64,000 bases of DNA from Cyanophora paradoxa (Eukaryota > Glaucocystophyceae > Cyanophorales > Cyanophoraceae), in the NCBI GenBank assembly GCA_004431415.1, contig QPMI01000038.1:1-64000 (forward strand). The letters run 5' to 3'. Below the pieces are notes generated by a model that searched no databases, was not told the DNA's origin, and saw only the letters and a list, made by a program, of their open reading frames with translations. Shown piece by piece: positions 11,301 through 23,500 of this stretch (position 1 is the stretch's first letter; each line of letters opens with the position of its first letter). Position numbers and translations under genes: made by a program.

Positions 11301-11889
11301 AGATTTCGCCCATACTCACACAAAATCGGAAATCACGGATTTCCCAACCTTAGACCCATTTGTAGCGAACACGATCACAGCAAATAATACCATGTATGTG
11401 GGATCCGGTCAAATTTACGAACCAGATGCACCACTTTATTTAGAACAATGGTTTTTCCACAATTCCGCAAATATATACGATAAAACGTTATTATGTCGGG
11501 GAAATGCTTACGCAAGAGCATATTATGCAATGGATGAAACAGATAATACAAAGATTGCAAAACTTGTTTCAGAACAACGGGTCAATAAAGACCAGTATAT
11601 ACAGACAGGGAGTTTTTCAAATTCTTTAACAATCGTAGGTCCGGGTCATTGGGGATTTTCACAGGTTGTCACATTCCCAAAAGCATTTGCGCAAGCCCCA
11701 GAAGTGGTTCTCAATCTGAAACAAGGGTATAATGGTGGTTCATATGTATTGGTATATGGTGTCACAAGTTCCTCAACAACAACCTTTACTGTTAATGTAA
11801 CAGTTTCGGCAAATTATGAATTCAATGAAAGCATCGGACTTTTCCACTATCAAATGAGTTATATAGCAACAGGAAAGATGGTAGCATAA
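8377..11889 (+). CDS. giant fibre with HxH repeats and H-type-lectin-like end
   Basis: 1170-residue protein starting 37 bases after the previous stop. Its body carries many copies of two phage-fibre-like units: W.HI.N.P.T.PP..H.H and ITDFAHTHTK. In known phage fibres such HxH repeats coordinate metal ions along the trimer axis. Around residues 500-540 it has the QRMAAKN segment conserved in the other large fibres of this window. The last 80 residues (about 1088-1170) resemble an H-type lectin domain: paired strands with VVTFP..F..AP.VVLNL and a final YIATG. No membrane segment is seen. The role is most likely host-surface recognition by the virion; the lectin call is from pattern only. Confidence 0.75.
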   Translation: MTEPIVETTIKNAVLDNNFYITHANIPSESNDLIVDLKGYVMGAMASNLWNDIFGYEFGHIYDIANGIGYVDAMAGTAFRNLNCNCVGGWMFQICSNVDPSIDPATVTFDCNLFAPKTIFSITCNLVCSDVPIVAPVIGASNMYIQRNPVVHTGAEFILGDNTPISRIELPNSHKHLWEHITNAPFTYPPSSHEHLWEHITNRPLTFPPDPHTHDYLSLKGGVISSNLTISSNLTVTSNIYASNIYASNIYSSNLWASNINGSNVIVDYLTVKIEANLPNHPTSNVVLDWLAKQKHTKADITDFAHTHTKDQITDFAHTHLWEHITNPPSTFPPGKHTHDYSEITNSNHRHPWDEIDEQPVFAQLNAIGNVFNGVTLYQSINTPDRLFLNDHYVNLNGTFTGETGTPMVGTLAVRLPRDPIVNGVYSGDFNVGVNDTFPSIYVTNYHPGEIGQEADFSAAIQVNVTDQSAYDGARPKIVFTREKVVNYLPVVGQPTDDHGKCEIAWIKTTTGGALEVNQRMAAKNLHNTTLSGVVTDDYLESKNYVDDTELAAILEDYVTDTELTSALGDYLPLTGGTLTGDVHAPNFFVDTPNDQSFPVVHLGAEYVLDPNTPFSRLELPNVHRHFWEHITNAPLTYPPSSHEHFWEHIVNPPSTYPPDSHDHDYLPLTGGTIAGDVHASNFFVTTPNDQTFPVVHLGAEYVLDPNTPISRIELPNVHNVRPLTFAPYLHTHTKSEITDFSHTHTKSEITDFAHTHTKSQITDFPTFATVATTGNYDDLINTPTYTSPTDFDATSGISTDRTGDWRDYFGQPLVGDTSTWANTWIDGDDDCSSCKMYWTVPTDMKSCYIYYTCQYDSRYFDVVGIEPSNNTYTRLRVNAYAPGINPVRDFKQFVAINCEGLVKVGVHGQIGRIYLPGPITVGWSKNPAISSHSGFLHWNNIYGKPTASTTVGPHSHFKADITDFAHSHTKANITDFAHTHTKSEITDFPTLDPFVANTITANNTMYVGSGQIYEPDAPLYLEQWFFHNSANIYDKTLLCRGNAYARAYYAMDETDNTKIAKLVSEQRVNKDQYIQTGSFSNSLTIVGPGHWGFSQVVTFPKAFAQAPEVVLNLKQGYNGGSYVLVYGVTSSSTTTFTVNVTVSANYEFNESIGLFHYQMSYIATGKMVA

Positions 11890-11944
11890 TATTCTCACGT
11901 AATAATAATAATATTCTTACGTATTTATAAAGAACAATCAAAAG

Positions 11945-12943
11945 ATGTCGACTGTGTTTACCCCTGTGTTTTCCTTATCAGCCAGTGCTGTCCACAACGT
12001 GCAACACACTATATATGATCTAAGTGAGTCATTCCCTTCGACTGAGACAGCGAAAACCGATTCTTTCAATGAGACCTCCATTCTCAGAGTCAAAGAACTC
12101 AGAGCTGACAAGGCTGGTGGAATCGTTAAAGCTACTGAACTGATCGTATCGAATCGACCCGCAATATCTTCGGGGCTGGTCACCAAAGAAAATCTATATG
12201 AAGGTCAACAGGATTCCAAAACGACTTTTAATCCGGCTGACAGGAATTCGGCGGCTTTTCAAGTTTACAGTGGCGGGGCATGGATTGGGACTGGACTCTC
12301 AGTTAATGGGACAGTGACAGCTACTAACTTTGCGGGGGGATTCACAGGGTTACTCACAGCAAGTGGTGGAATTAAAACGAATTCGATTGACACTGTGGGT
12401 GCAAATGATAATGTTGTGATTAAACAAAATAACACAACAGTTGCTACAATCACATCAGGAGGGTTGTCAATTAATGCAGGTTACATTTCTAACAGACATC
12501 CTGTTTTCATGTTTTCTACTCCAAACACGAATACAGCTGGAACCGCAGGCACCAACACAAAAATTCCATTCAGTGTTTCACAATTTGAGGTAAACTCACC
12601 CACATTTAGCACTACCAACAATACGTTTCAAGCACCCATTAGGGGTATATACTTCTTTCAAGTGACCTTATATTTTATAGAAGTTACAGCAACATCCACG
12701 GATTTCACAATTGATATATCAAGCAGTTCAAGCTCGTTTACAGCCTATAATGCCCGCAATACTCAGCAGCTTTATAATGCATCTAAAAATGCTTCATTTA
12801 CTGGATTGGGAGTGAGTGCAACTTGGATAGTTCCAATGCAAGCAAACGATACAATATGTTGGTGGCTTTACTCACCACATGCCTACACTTATTTGAATGG
12901 AGGTAGATGCAATGTAAGTGGGTATCTTGTTTCCACATATTAA
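11945..12943 (+). CDS. short fibre protein with C1q-like head
   Basis: 332 residues. The N-terminal domain has the cassette-wide signature R.KELRADK.GGIVK followed by LIVSN (about residues 35-65), then SGGAWIGTGL and a short beta-helix-like NGTVTATNF stretch. From about residue 215 the sequence resembles a C1q/TNF-like jelly roll: F.AP..G.YFF.V and a closing NDTICWW..GRCNVSGYLVS. Six paralogues lie at 33.7-35.4 and 43.6-47.8 kb; this one is closest in layout to those at 45652 and 46694. The head would be the receptor-binding part; that is inference. Confidence 0.7.
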   Translation: MSTVFTPVFSLSASAVHNVQHTIYDLSESFPSTETAKTDSFNETSILRVKELRADKAGGIVKATELIVSNRPAISSGLVTKENLYEGQQDSKTTFNPADRNSAAFQVYSGGAWIGTGLSVNGTVTATNFAGGFTGLLTASGGIKTNSIDTVGANDNVVIKQNNTTVATITSGGLSINAGYISNRHPVFMFSTPNTNTAGTAGTNTKIPFSVSQFEVNSPTFSTTNNTFQAPIRGIYFFQVTLYFIEVTATSTDFTIDISSSSSSFTAYNARNTQQLYNASKNASFTGLGVSATWIVPMQANDTICWWLYSPHAYTYLNGGRCNVSGYLVSTY

Positions 12944-12964
12944 TTTCTGACACTATAATAAAAG

Positions 12965-13225
12965 ATGCCTACTATAAATTGTGATGTTTCAGACATTGAG
13001 GCACTTGCTATGACTGCATTCTTTACATCTGCACAAGATTGGATGAGAGAAGCTTTGAAATCTCGCACAGATATTGCGGTTAATGAGATTGTGGACAAAG
13101 AAGTGAAATCGTGTATTGGTGCTGGAATTCCGATTCCACTCACAAAGGAAGCGATTGTAGAGCAAGCTTTTAATCGGGGGACTGTTCGAAAGGCAAGCGA
13201 AATTCCTGTGAGTGCTCCTATGTAA
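12965..13225 (+). CDS. small conserved cassette protein
   Basis: 86 residues, starting 21 bases after the preceding fibre stop. It is clearly homologous to the 87-residue product of 45366-45629: both have an AxxDWxxxA segment, an AxxEIVxKExxSCI stretch and a KEAIVxQAFxRGTV motif. It is mostly helical by eye, with no signal peptide and no recognised domain. Its position beside short fibre genes in both cassettes suggests a partner of the fibres, such as a chaperone or connector; that is inference. The element with long inverted repeats starts only 21 bases after its stop. Confidence 0.65.
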   Translation: MPTINCDVSDIEALAMTAFFTSAQDWMREALKSRTDIAVNEIVDKEVKSCIGAGIPIPLTKEAIVEQAFNRGTVRKASEIPVSAPM

Positions 13226-13246
13226 AGAGTCTGACGACTGGGTTTA

Positions 13247-14520
13247 TTGTTATTTTTCATAGATCATGCATAAGAAAGGCATGTATCTTGCATAGTGGGC
13301 GGGGCGCGAGTGGTTCCAGTGCATTAAATGGAACATTTCGATTGAAGTCGCGAGTGTGTGCAGGTGGGCATTTTCGGCATGCTTGCTCATGCACATACTT
13401 GCTTTCGTTATTTTTCATTGCTTGCGATAAATCGATTAATCGTGTTCTATCGTCGTACTTTGTCGATTATCGTACTCTATCGGTGGGGTTCACCTTGATT
13501 TCGTATTTGATCCATCCGGATTAAGGCTATCGGTGGGGGTCACCTTGATTTTTCAATTTGGGTAACTGAAAACAGTCCGGAAACGATCGGGAACATTTCG
13601 TAAAAATGAGGGTCTTACTGTCCTTACTGAGAGATCGGGGGAAAGTTAAAGGGCTTACTGGGAATGGTAAGGAATTAGAAAAATGAAGAATGAAAGGGTT
13701 TCGTGATTGGTTTCAGTAAGGAAGGGTTAGATGTTTGAAAAATACAATGTGGCTCAGTGCGAATTTGTGATTTTGTGACTGAGATTCGTGATGCTGAAAA
13801 TGTGCTTATTGAAAATGGTCGCGGGAAGGTCGCGCAATTGGTGGGGGTGACCACCCAGCGAGCGCCCCCGATCGCCGCGCCTACTCCGCCCCCTCGCCAC
13901 CCCGCCCCGCTGCTCGGCCCCACGCGCCGCCGCCGCCGCCGGCCCTGGTGGCCCCTGCCGAGATCCACCCGCCGACGCCTTCGCCGCTCCCGCCCCACTC
14001 CTGCCCGACCCCGCCCGGCCCGTGCCGGTGCAACTCCTTGGCTCCCGCGCTCGCCCTTCTCTCCCTATCAGAGCCGGCCCTCGCCTCGCTGGCCCCGGAC
14101 CTCGCGGAAGAATCATCCGCGTCGCCTCCGTCGTTTCTTCAGCTCCCCCGCCCCCCCACCCCTACCGGCTGAGCTGCAGGTTTCTGCTGCGCCGCCCTCC
14201 CGCCCCGACCTCCCCCTACCTGGCCTCCGTCCTGCAAAGTCCACTCGTGTACACCCCCGTACCCAGCGCCCGCTGACGCCCCTGCCCGCGCGCCCTCCCT
14301 TCTCGACAGCACGGGCACGTCGTAACGCTGCAGCCGCTCTCGCCCTGCGGAACAGCTGGCCCTCTTTACCGCCCCCAGAAGCTGTAAGGACTCGTCCGAT
14401 GGCTCCGCAGGCCAGCTCCCTCGCCGGCTCTCCTGCCCGGCCCCGGGGTTTCCGCCTCACGGTCCGCTTCGCGCTCTCGCCCGGCCGCTCTCTTCCCCGA
14501 CCCCGCCCGCCCCTCCTCGC
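13247..14520 (+). repeat. left terminal inverted repeat
   Basis: Matches the complement of 25827-27104 along its length, with a few substitutions and small indels (1274 against 1278 bases). The outer ~500 bases are of mixed composition and carry several CTTACTG motifs (complement CAGTAAG). The inner ~650 bases are very GC-rich. It contains the last 52 codons of the large minus-strand frame. Homology with the other end stops sharply at 14520. Confidence 0.9.
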
Positions 14521-17500
14521 ATAAAACAGGAAGGGCGCCGGTTTGGTCGCGGAGAGGGAACGTGGGTGGGGGGCCAGGCGGAGCGGGGGTGGGGTGGCAG
14601 TGCGGGCAGGACAGGGCGGGTCCCCGTGCCCATTGTTCTGCGATCAGGGAGGAAATAGGGATGCCCCACATGCCAGGGTTGCAACGGTGGTACGCGACCA
14701 GAGGGGTGCCAGCCTCGGTCTGGGAGGTGGGGGCGAGTGTAAGATCCTCGTCCCAGTACCAGGCGGGGAGAGGCGTGTCACGGTCGGCGGGGACAGCGGG
14801 TTTGCAGAGGGAAGTGGGGTAGAAATGCCAGGTGGGGCCGGAACCCCTAGGATGGGCTAAGTAATAGTCGAGGGCGAGTTTCCTTGTAGGCCCGGGATCG
14901 GGGTAGTCAACATCAGGGGCGTCCTCGGGGAGTGGTTGAAGGAAGATTGGGTTGGGAGGGGAGCAGCACTGGAAGGAGATGCTGTGAGTGATGTCTCTGC
15001 GTCCTAAGGCTTCAAGGAAAGCGGAGTAGGCGCGGAGGATGTCGCAGTCCGAGACAATGGTCAGGTGTTCGTCGGAGAGAAAAAGAGTATGATCTTTGGG
15101 AAGTCGGATGCAGCGGTTCCAGATGACGGTGTCCTCCGCCGTGAAGGCGCGTTCAAGTCTGGCGGACGCGAGGGGGACGAGGTCAAGGACCAGGTGGGTG
15201 TTGGTAGTCTCGGAGGCATCTACATAGTCAACAAGGTCCGCTTGGCATCGGAGGAAATTGTAGTCGGTGGGGCTGTCAGCTAGAATATATGTGCGGATGT
15301 GCCGGCGAGGCGGGAAGAGGGACGAGAATAGTGACGGGGGGAGGGGTGGGGAGGAGTCGTCCGAAAAAAGGAGTCGGGCATCGGGGATGTCCATTCCACC
15401 AATATAGTGGTAGGGAGCCGAGGCAGAGAACGTCTGCGGGGCGGTAGGTAGGGGGGCAGCTGGTCCGCTGAGGGGGACACGGGGTCGGCGGGGGGAAGAG
15501 GGGGCCGGGCGGCGGGTCGTCGTTGGTGTCGGAGCCGTTGCAGGTGGCCGCGGGATGGTCTTTGGTTGGTGAGAGGGGACCCACTGAAGCGTGACTTGGA
15601 AGTTCGGGTCTTGGGCGATACGAATGGCGTATTGCGTTCGAGCGTTGAGGAGAAGGGCCCCGTCTTCTCGGCGGAGCAGGGTGCGGAAGTTGATGGGATG
15701 GGAGAAAGATGAAGGGTCTTGAAAGGCGAAGGCTGTCAGGGCTCGGATAGTGTTCTGACTGTCCGTGATAATTTTCCCGCCCGTGGGCCCGAAATACGTG
15801 AATGCTGCGGAGATTGTGCCTGCTAGCTCTCCCAGGTTCACGTTATGTTGGACGCCGGGGAGGCGGTGGGCGAACTCGATTTTGTCAGGCAGGTCGGGAT
15901 TATTTTCGAGGGGTGCAAGGCCGGCGTAAGTGGTTCGGACGGAGGCGGAGCCCTGTTTTTGTGTGCTGGCGTCCGTGTATATTACCCGGGGAGTAGGTCC
16001 GGAGGGAAGGGGCGGGGAGTTTAGTGCGCGGAGTGTAGGGCAGAGCTCTGCGAAAAGGGCTCGGGAGGTAATGAAAAGGAAGTCGAGCCCGGCCGGGGAT
16101 TCATAGAAGTCGCGGTCGGCTTGTGATGCGGGGGTCATAAGGCGTGGGCGTCTCTCGAGGGCAACATTGGTAGCCTGGGCCTCCGCTCGGAAAGAGTCCC
16201 ACCAGTCAGTTTCCCGGAGCCAGAGGTCGATGAAGCCAATGTGTGCGATTTCGCGGGGGAGGTTGGGAGGAGGGAGTTCGGGGTCATATTGAGCAGGAGG
16301 GGTAGCTGAGGAGGGGTCAAGGCGGGCTTTTTTAGCTGCGCGTGTGGGTTGAGCACGGGAGGGCTGCTGCCCTCTAGAGTGGGAGCATGTGAAGGCGGAG
16401 GTGGAGTCGGGCAGCTGCCGGGAGCGGGTGGGCACCGGCCTATTGAGATTGGAGAGGCTCGGAGACCAGCCCTTCGATTCGCACGACGAGCCTGCCGGGA
16501 TTCGGCGGACGTGAGATGCGTACTCGACCCATCGGCAAGCAGTCGTAGAGAGGCCCAGCTCGCGATGAAGCTGTTCAGAGCCGCAGTATTTTGGGTGAGG
16601 GCAAAATTGGAATTCCAATCTGCGTTCACGCCAGGCGGGGTCGAGCTCAAGCGCCGATAGACCGGGGTCGCGCGTGGAGAGGCCATCATATGGAATGAGG
16701 CAGTAATGGACGAGTTCCACCCCATAGTTATACTCTGAATCCCGGGGGCAGTTGGGGTCCGCGTCAGGGTCCTCGGAGGCCGGTTCGTCCAGGTTTTCGT
16801 CCGGGATCGGGGGTTTCCCAACGACGCGGCCAACTAGGCCTTGGGATGTCCATACAAAATCGCCAATTTTTAGTCCCGCAAGGACGGCATTAGCTTGGAG
16901 AGAGCGACGAATGTCTGGGATAGAGGGCGGCGGAGGCATAGGGTGGCGGGGGAGGAAAGGGGACCGGGTGGAGGGGCGGGGAAGAGAGAGTTCTTCGCGG
17001 ACAGCGTCCCACCAGGAGGGGGCACATTTGTAGTATGCCGGGACACGGCCGTGACTCCAGAGGAGGGACCATTCGGCAAGGGAGCCGTCAGGGGCCGTGA
17101 TGTCGCGGATTGTGAGGAGGCCGCAGCGATGGAGTCGCTGACCGGCTTGTTGGAGGGTGAGGGGCGACAATTGCGTTGATATAATATATTCTCGTCGAAG
17201 ATGGGATCGGCGGGAGGGGAGGCCATGTGTCCAGGAGTCGCACGTTGTGAGGATGTGATGGGAGGTGGAGGTCAGGTCTGCCGTGATGGCAAGCGTAATA
17301 TTTTTCTGTAGTGTGAGGGGCCCCGAGGGGAGGTTCGGATATTCGTGTGGGAGAAGGGGAAGCCCGTATCGGGCCTGGGTGTCGAGGACACGTTGTCGGT
17401 ATATTTGGCCGTAGAGTGATGATGTGTGAGAGGCTAGTTCCTGGCGGAGGCGCTCGTCGACGCACTGCTGTTGGCGTTGGATGACAGCTATTGAGGGAAG

Positions 17501-20500
17501 GCGATAGATGGAAGAGAAGGCAGCCGTGGATACGGACTGGGCCAGGTTGGCAGTGTGTTTGGCCGCGGTGAGCCAAACAGCGTCGAGAGATTGGCATTGG
17601 GATGGCGTTAAGGTCATGATGCGGAGAGGGTATGCCAGTTTAGGGAAGAGAACCCGATGTAGTATCACTTGGAATTCGTGAACGGTAATCTTTTTCGTGG
17701 CTAGGATCGAGATTGCAGATTGGAGCTGGGATTTGAGTAGGCGGACTTGGTGGGTCCAGGACAGGTTCGCAGTAAACTGGACGCCGAGGACGCGGAAGGG
17801 CGTTGTGGGGGAGAGGATGTGGCCAACCTCAGCTCTGGAATCGCCAACTCCGACATAGTATTTGCTCTTGACCGGCTCTTCGGATCGGGGGGGTTTCCAG
17901 TGAAAAATTTCCGTCTTTTTGGCGTTCAAGTTCATGCCATGGATATGTAGAAATTCGGACAGCCAGTCAAGCATATGTTGGAGGCCCTGAGCCGAGCTGG
18001 CAAGCATGGTGGTGTCGTCGGCGTATGCAAGCACAGAGACTTTGGGGCAGGGACCGGCGGGGAAGTAGAGGGGTTCGCCAGGGCATGGTGGGCGGGGGGA
18101 ACGGGGGCGGGTCGGATCAGATCGGTGCGGCCCAAGCTGGTAGCCGAAATTGGACTGAGTCGCTCGTTCTTCAATGGCGGTGAGAGCGGCGTCGAAGAAA
18201 ATGCGCCAGTGGAGGGGGGCTTCGATGCCACCTTGGGGGAGGCCACAGGGGACTTGAAAATATTCAGTGCGGCCGTGGGGGGTAAGGATGCACGCCGTGC
18301 GGTGTTGAGCTGCTTTTTTGTGGAGGGCTATATATCGTTTCCCTTCAGGATGGAGGTGGAGTTGGATACGGTTAAGGCTGAGCTCTTGGCTATGCCAGGA
18401 GACACTGTCGTAGGCGCTGGCGATATCCCCCAGGCCGCCAAAGATTGGCTTTTTGAACTGATGCGCGTCCTCGAGGGAGGATCGGAGGGCGTAGAGGACA
18501 GGGTCGGTAGATTCGCGGCGACAGAAACCATAATTACGGCCGCGTAGAATGTTATGTGTATCAATGCGGTCTTCCATGCGGTGGGTCAGGAGGCCTGTGA
18601 CCAGCTTCCAGGTGACTTCTTGAAGGGTGATGGGGCGGAGATCGGCGAGATCTGCTGAATTATCTCGTTTCGGGATAGCGTAGACTTGGCCGCGAAGTGC
18701 GTGGTCGGGCACGTGGCCGAGAAGAGTGGATTGAACTAGAGCTCGGATGGCGTCGCGCGAGGTGGTCCAGTGGGCCGCGGACTCGAAGCTGTTTATCTCG
18801 TCTGTAGAGTGTGAGGCGGCTAAGGTCTGGCGTTCCGTCTTGGAGAGGCGGAGGGGGGACCAGAGCATTTTAAGCATTCCGTTCGTGAGGCCGGAGGGAC
18901 CGCCAGCGCCATTGGACAGGGACGAGATGAGGCGATCGAGTTCGGGGTCCTCTGGCATGGCCATTAGCCCGTCCCAGACGGCGGGGGCGAAGTGGGAAAG
19001 GGGTCGGTACTGGCGTTTCCAAAATCTGCCCAACCAGGCGCCGTTTTCAATGACCTCGAATTTCGTAGCTATGGCATCCAGGTTTGGGGCGGCCTTGCGG
19101 AGTCGCCAGAAATTTTTGAAGTGATCCAGATGTGCGCGTTTAATTTCAGTGGGATCAGTGAGCACTTCGGGGAGTCCCGCTGCCGTGCGGGTAAGATACA
19201 GGCGAGGGGCGGATCGGAAGCGGGAGAGAAGGAGTTGAATAGCCCGACCCATGCTTCGACAGTGGGACAGGAGGTGGCGGCGGGTGTCAATATTGCGAGC
19301 GATGTCGGCTTCGGTGTATGCGCGGCGATGATTGTCCAGGGCGGCCCGCGCCTGTAAATACCACATGCTGAGTTGAGCATGGTACTCGGCGATTTCAGAT
19401 CCTGTAATGATACCATTCTCGAACTCAGGGTAATTAGGAGGGTCGGGGAAAGCGAGGAGGGAGGGGCAAAATGCCAGCGTGGTGTCCGAGCCCGCAGATT
19501 TTCGGATGTCTGTCACGTCTTTGGGAAGGTCCCGGAAAACAGCCCGAATAGTTTCGTCAGGCGGGTGGTCTGTGGAACCTTGGCGCGCCCAGTCGTTTAG
19601 GGCCTGTCCGACGCGGCCAACAAGTTGTTCGTCGTCAGCGTCCAGCGCAGACAAGTGGTTGAATTTAGCCATATCGCCCTGGGCGGCTACTCGGTGTTGG
19701 AGGACTTTTGCAGTAGAGAATTCTTTAGCGTGAGCGACGGACTTGATACTCTGGGCGATTGCGCAGAGGAGGGAGCGGTGGGATTTCGTGGCGCGGCGGG
19801 CGTAGTCGGGGCTGTTTTCGGGAGTGAGAAGGAGCTGGATATACCGCTGACCGTGTTTATTGAGAAAGGCTTCGACAGCGAGCTTGAAAGCAAGCCGGAT
19901 TGGTGCAGGCTGGGCGGCATAGTTGAAGAGAGGGGGGAGAGGCTGGGGTCGGGGCTGGCGGGGGGCGGTCGGGGGGGCAGAGAGCACTCCTTCGGTTGTG
20001 AAAGTCGCCAGTACTGGGAAGTGATCGGCTGAGAGCAGGGGGGAGGGTCGTCCAGGGACAGCCAGTGTACGAGTGCCCAGCGATCGGGCCGCTAGGGTGG
20101 GGGAGGCGAGGGCATAGTCGAGGCGGGCGGCGTTCAGGAGAGGGCGGTGGCCTTGCTCGTCGATGAAGTCTGCGTGGTGTGAGATGTGCGTGAAATCGCC
20201 GGGGGTACCGGTGTCGATGAGGCCCCAGGTCGCTCGGAGGAGGGTCCAGATTTCCGCGTAGGAGTTCGGGGGTGTAGTTTCGGTGCGCCGGTTGCCCCCG
20301 GTGATCCGGTCGTTGCACGGAGAGTGTGTGCTATTCATATCGCCGAGTACCAGGAGATGTGTCTGCCAGTCAGGCTCGTGGAGGTCAGGTGCGACCTTCG
20401 CGGTCAGGTATTCGGTGAGGTCGTGGAGCTCTTTTTGCAAATTGTCGTGCCCGCAGTCCGGTACATAGAGTGAGAGGACAATGAGGCGCTCGCGCGTGCG

Positions 20501-23500
20501 CGGGAAGTCAAACCGAGCGCCGGCTACCCGGCCGTCAAACGCGTAATCCGCCTGGCGGTGCGCTGCATAGCTTGCTGAGATCCACAGCGCGGAGCCGGCG
20601 GTGCCAGGACGGGCCGCGGAGGGAGGGGAGTAGACAAGGTAGCTAGATTTATGGCGGCGGACTGCCGTCTTAATCAGGTGATCGCGGATATTGGGCGGAA
20701 AGGGCTTCGAGGGGGGGCGGTCAACGGGGACCATGTCGACCTCTTGAAGAGCAACGAAGTGACAGTCCCAATCACGGCGGCCATAGTCGATTGCGCTGAT
20801 AAATTTAGTTGCAATATTGTTGCCGCTCGTCTTCCCCTCCAAGCGGCGAATATTCCACGTGAGGGCGCGGAGGTTCAGCTTCGCATTGGCCGCGTCCGGG
20901 GGATGTGCTAGGACGGGGATCTGGAGCACATCACGATGGCGGCGAGCGTCAATACGGTCAGCGGTGTAGAGGGAGGGAGGGTATAGCGTTAGAAGGGACG
21001 AGGCCGCCGTGACTAGTGTCGGGGAGGAGAGGGCAGCGGCGGCGGTAGCGACTGCAGCGGCCGTAGCTGTGCTGGGCTCAATGTCCGCAAAAGCGACGGG
21101 GACAAGGGCGGCGAGGAGAGCACAAAGGAGGAGGCGCGCGGGGAGAGGGGCCGGGCGGCTGAAGGTCCGTTGGACTTGTGGGGCGCGGCGCGCAGGCCGG
21201 CCCAGGAGTTCGAGACCGGCGTCATGCGGCGCAGCGTCCGTGGCGCCGGCGTCAGCGGGGCCAGCGCTGGCGTGCACGTAGGCACTGGCGCGGAAGCTAA
21301 CTGCGAGGTACGCGGCCGTGCGCGTGGCTGGTACGCGTCCGGATCCGTACGCGGGGCTCGTACGACAGCTCTCGGCGTCATGCAGCGCGGCGTCCGCGGC
21401 CGAGCTCGAGGCGCCGGCGTTGGCGGGGCTAGCACTAGCGTGGGCGCCGGAGCTAGCTGCGAAACCTGCAGTGGTAGTATCGGTGCTATAGCTAGGCGCC
21501 GGCACGCGACCGTACGCAGGGTTGGTGGTACTAGCTATAGCTATAGTGCAGCTATTAAAGCGCCAATCGCGGATTGCGGAGGTATTGGGCCGCTGCGATT
21601 CCTTCGAATCATTGCCCGACTCACCGGTCGCATGAATAGAAAAAACTGTTCGCGTTGGAGTTTTTTGACGGCACGCGGCGGGGGTACCGGTAGGCGCAGT
21701 TTCGTCCGGGGCCCTGAGACGTTCCGACCGGAAGGGGAGGCTCCACCGGCCACTGCAGTAGGCGGCGGCGCTGATGTGGCTTCCGTGCTCCAGTCCAGCG
21801 ATCAGGTTCTGGAGCATGCCGTAGCGCGGTCTAGCGAACGTGGTCCAGGAGGTGCTCCAGATGTAGACACGGCGACTGAGCTGCGAAAGTACTTGCGCGG
21901 CCTGCTGGATGCCGAGGCGAACAGCGCGGCGTGGAGCGGCAGCGACAGTAGCATCAGTACGGGGATTGGCCTCTCGAGCTCGCTGCGGGCCTGGAGACGC
22001 GCTCGACGGGCGGGGCGTTGCAGGCGGACCTCCGGGACACTTCTGCACACCGAGGTTTGTTCTAGGGGTCGGACAGTCGGCTCGGGAGGCCGACAGCGTT
22101 CTGGGGAGGCCGACAGCGTTCTGCAGGTCGAACGGAGGCGAGACAGGCGGCGCGATGGGGCCCGGCGGCGGCTTCACTTCAGGTCCAGGTCCGTCAGCAC
22201 GGGCGCGGCGCCGGGCAGCGGGGCGGCCGACAGCGTCCTGCAGGTCGCGCGGCGCGGGCGGAGGCGAGACAGGCTGCAGGCTGGGGCCCGTCGGCGGCTT
22301 CACTTGAGGTCCAGGTCCGTCAGCACGGGCGCGGCGCCGGGCAGTGCGGCGGCCGACAGCGTCCTGCAGGTCGCGCGGCGCGGACGGAGGCGAGACAGGC
22401 GGCGCGCTGGGGCTCGGCGGCGGCTTCTCTTCAGGTACAGGTCCGTCAGTCCGGGCTCGGCGCCGGGCAGCGGGGCGGCCGACAGCGTCCTGCAGGTCTC
22501 GCGGCGCGCGAGGAGGCGAGGCGCGGGGCGCGCTGGGGTTCGGCGGCGGATTCACGTCAGGTCCAGGTCCGTCAGCACGGGCGCGGCGCCGAGAAGTGCG
22601 GCGGCCGACAGCGTCCTGCAGGTCGCGCTGCGCGGGCGGAGGCGAGGCGCGGGGCGCGCTGGGGCTCGGCGGCGGCTTCACTTGAGGTCCAGGTCCGTCA
22701 GCACGGGCGCGGTGCCGGGCAGCGAGGCGACCGACGGTGTTCTGCAGGTCGCGCGGCGCGGGCGGAGGCGAGACAGGCGGCGCGCTGGGGCTCGGCGGCG
22801 GCTTCACTTGAGGTCCAGGTCCGTCAGCCCGGGCGCGGCGCCGGGCAGCGGGGAGGCCGACAGCGTCCTGCAGGTCGCGCGGCGCGGGCGGAGGCGAGAC
22901 AGGCGCGCTGGGGCTCGGCGGCGGCTCCACTTGAGGTCCAGGTCCGTCAGCACGGGCGCGGCGCCGGGCAGCGGGGCGGCCGACAGCGTCCTGCAGGTCG
23001 CGCGGCGCGGACGGAGGCGAGACAGGCGGCGCGCTGGGGCTCGGCGGCGGCTTCTCTTCAGGTACAGGTCCGTCAGTCCGGGCTCGGCGCCGGGCAGCGG
23101 GGCGGCCGACAGCGTCCTGCAGGTCTCGCAGCGCGGGCGGAGGCGAGGCGCGGGGCGCGCTGGGGTTCGGCGGCGGATTCACGTCAGGTCCAGGTCCGTC
23201 AGCACGGGCGCGGCGCCGAGAAGTGCGGCGGCCGACAGCGTCCTGCAGGTCGCGCTGCGCGGGCGGAGGCGAGGCGCGGGGCGCGCTGGGGCTCGGCGGC
23301 GGCTTCAATTGAGGTCCAGGTCCGTCAGTCCGGGCGCGGTGCCGGGCAGCGGGGCGACCGACAGTGTTCTGCAGGTCGCGCGGCGCGGGCGGGGGCGAGA
23401 CAGGCGGCGCGCTGGGGCTCGGCGGCGGCTTCACTTCAGGTCCAGGTCCGTCAGTCCGGGGGCGGTGCTGGGCAGCGGGGCGGCCGACAGCGTTCTGCAG

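Noticed and set aside
3080-12943. Bacteriophage or bacterial origin because of HxH fibre repeats and S74 domain
   Set aside because: No ribosome binding sites, no phage head or tail genes, TATA-like gaps, an rve integrase and eukaryote-type repeats around; phage-like fibre parts are also found in viruses of protists.
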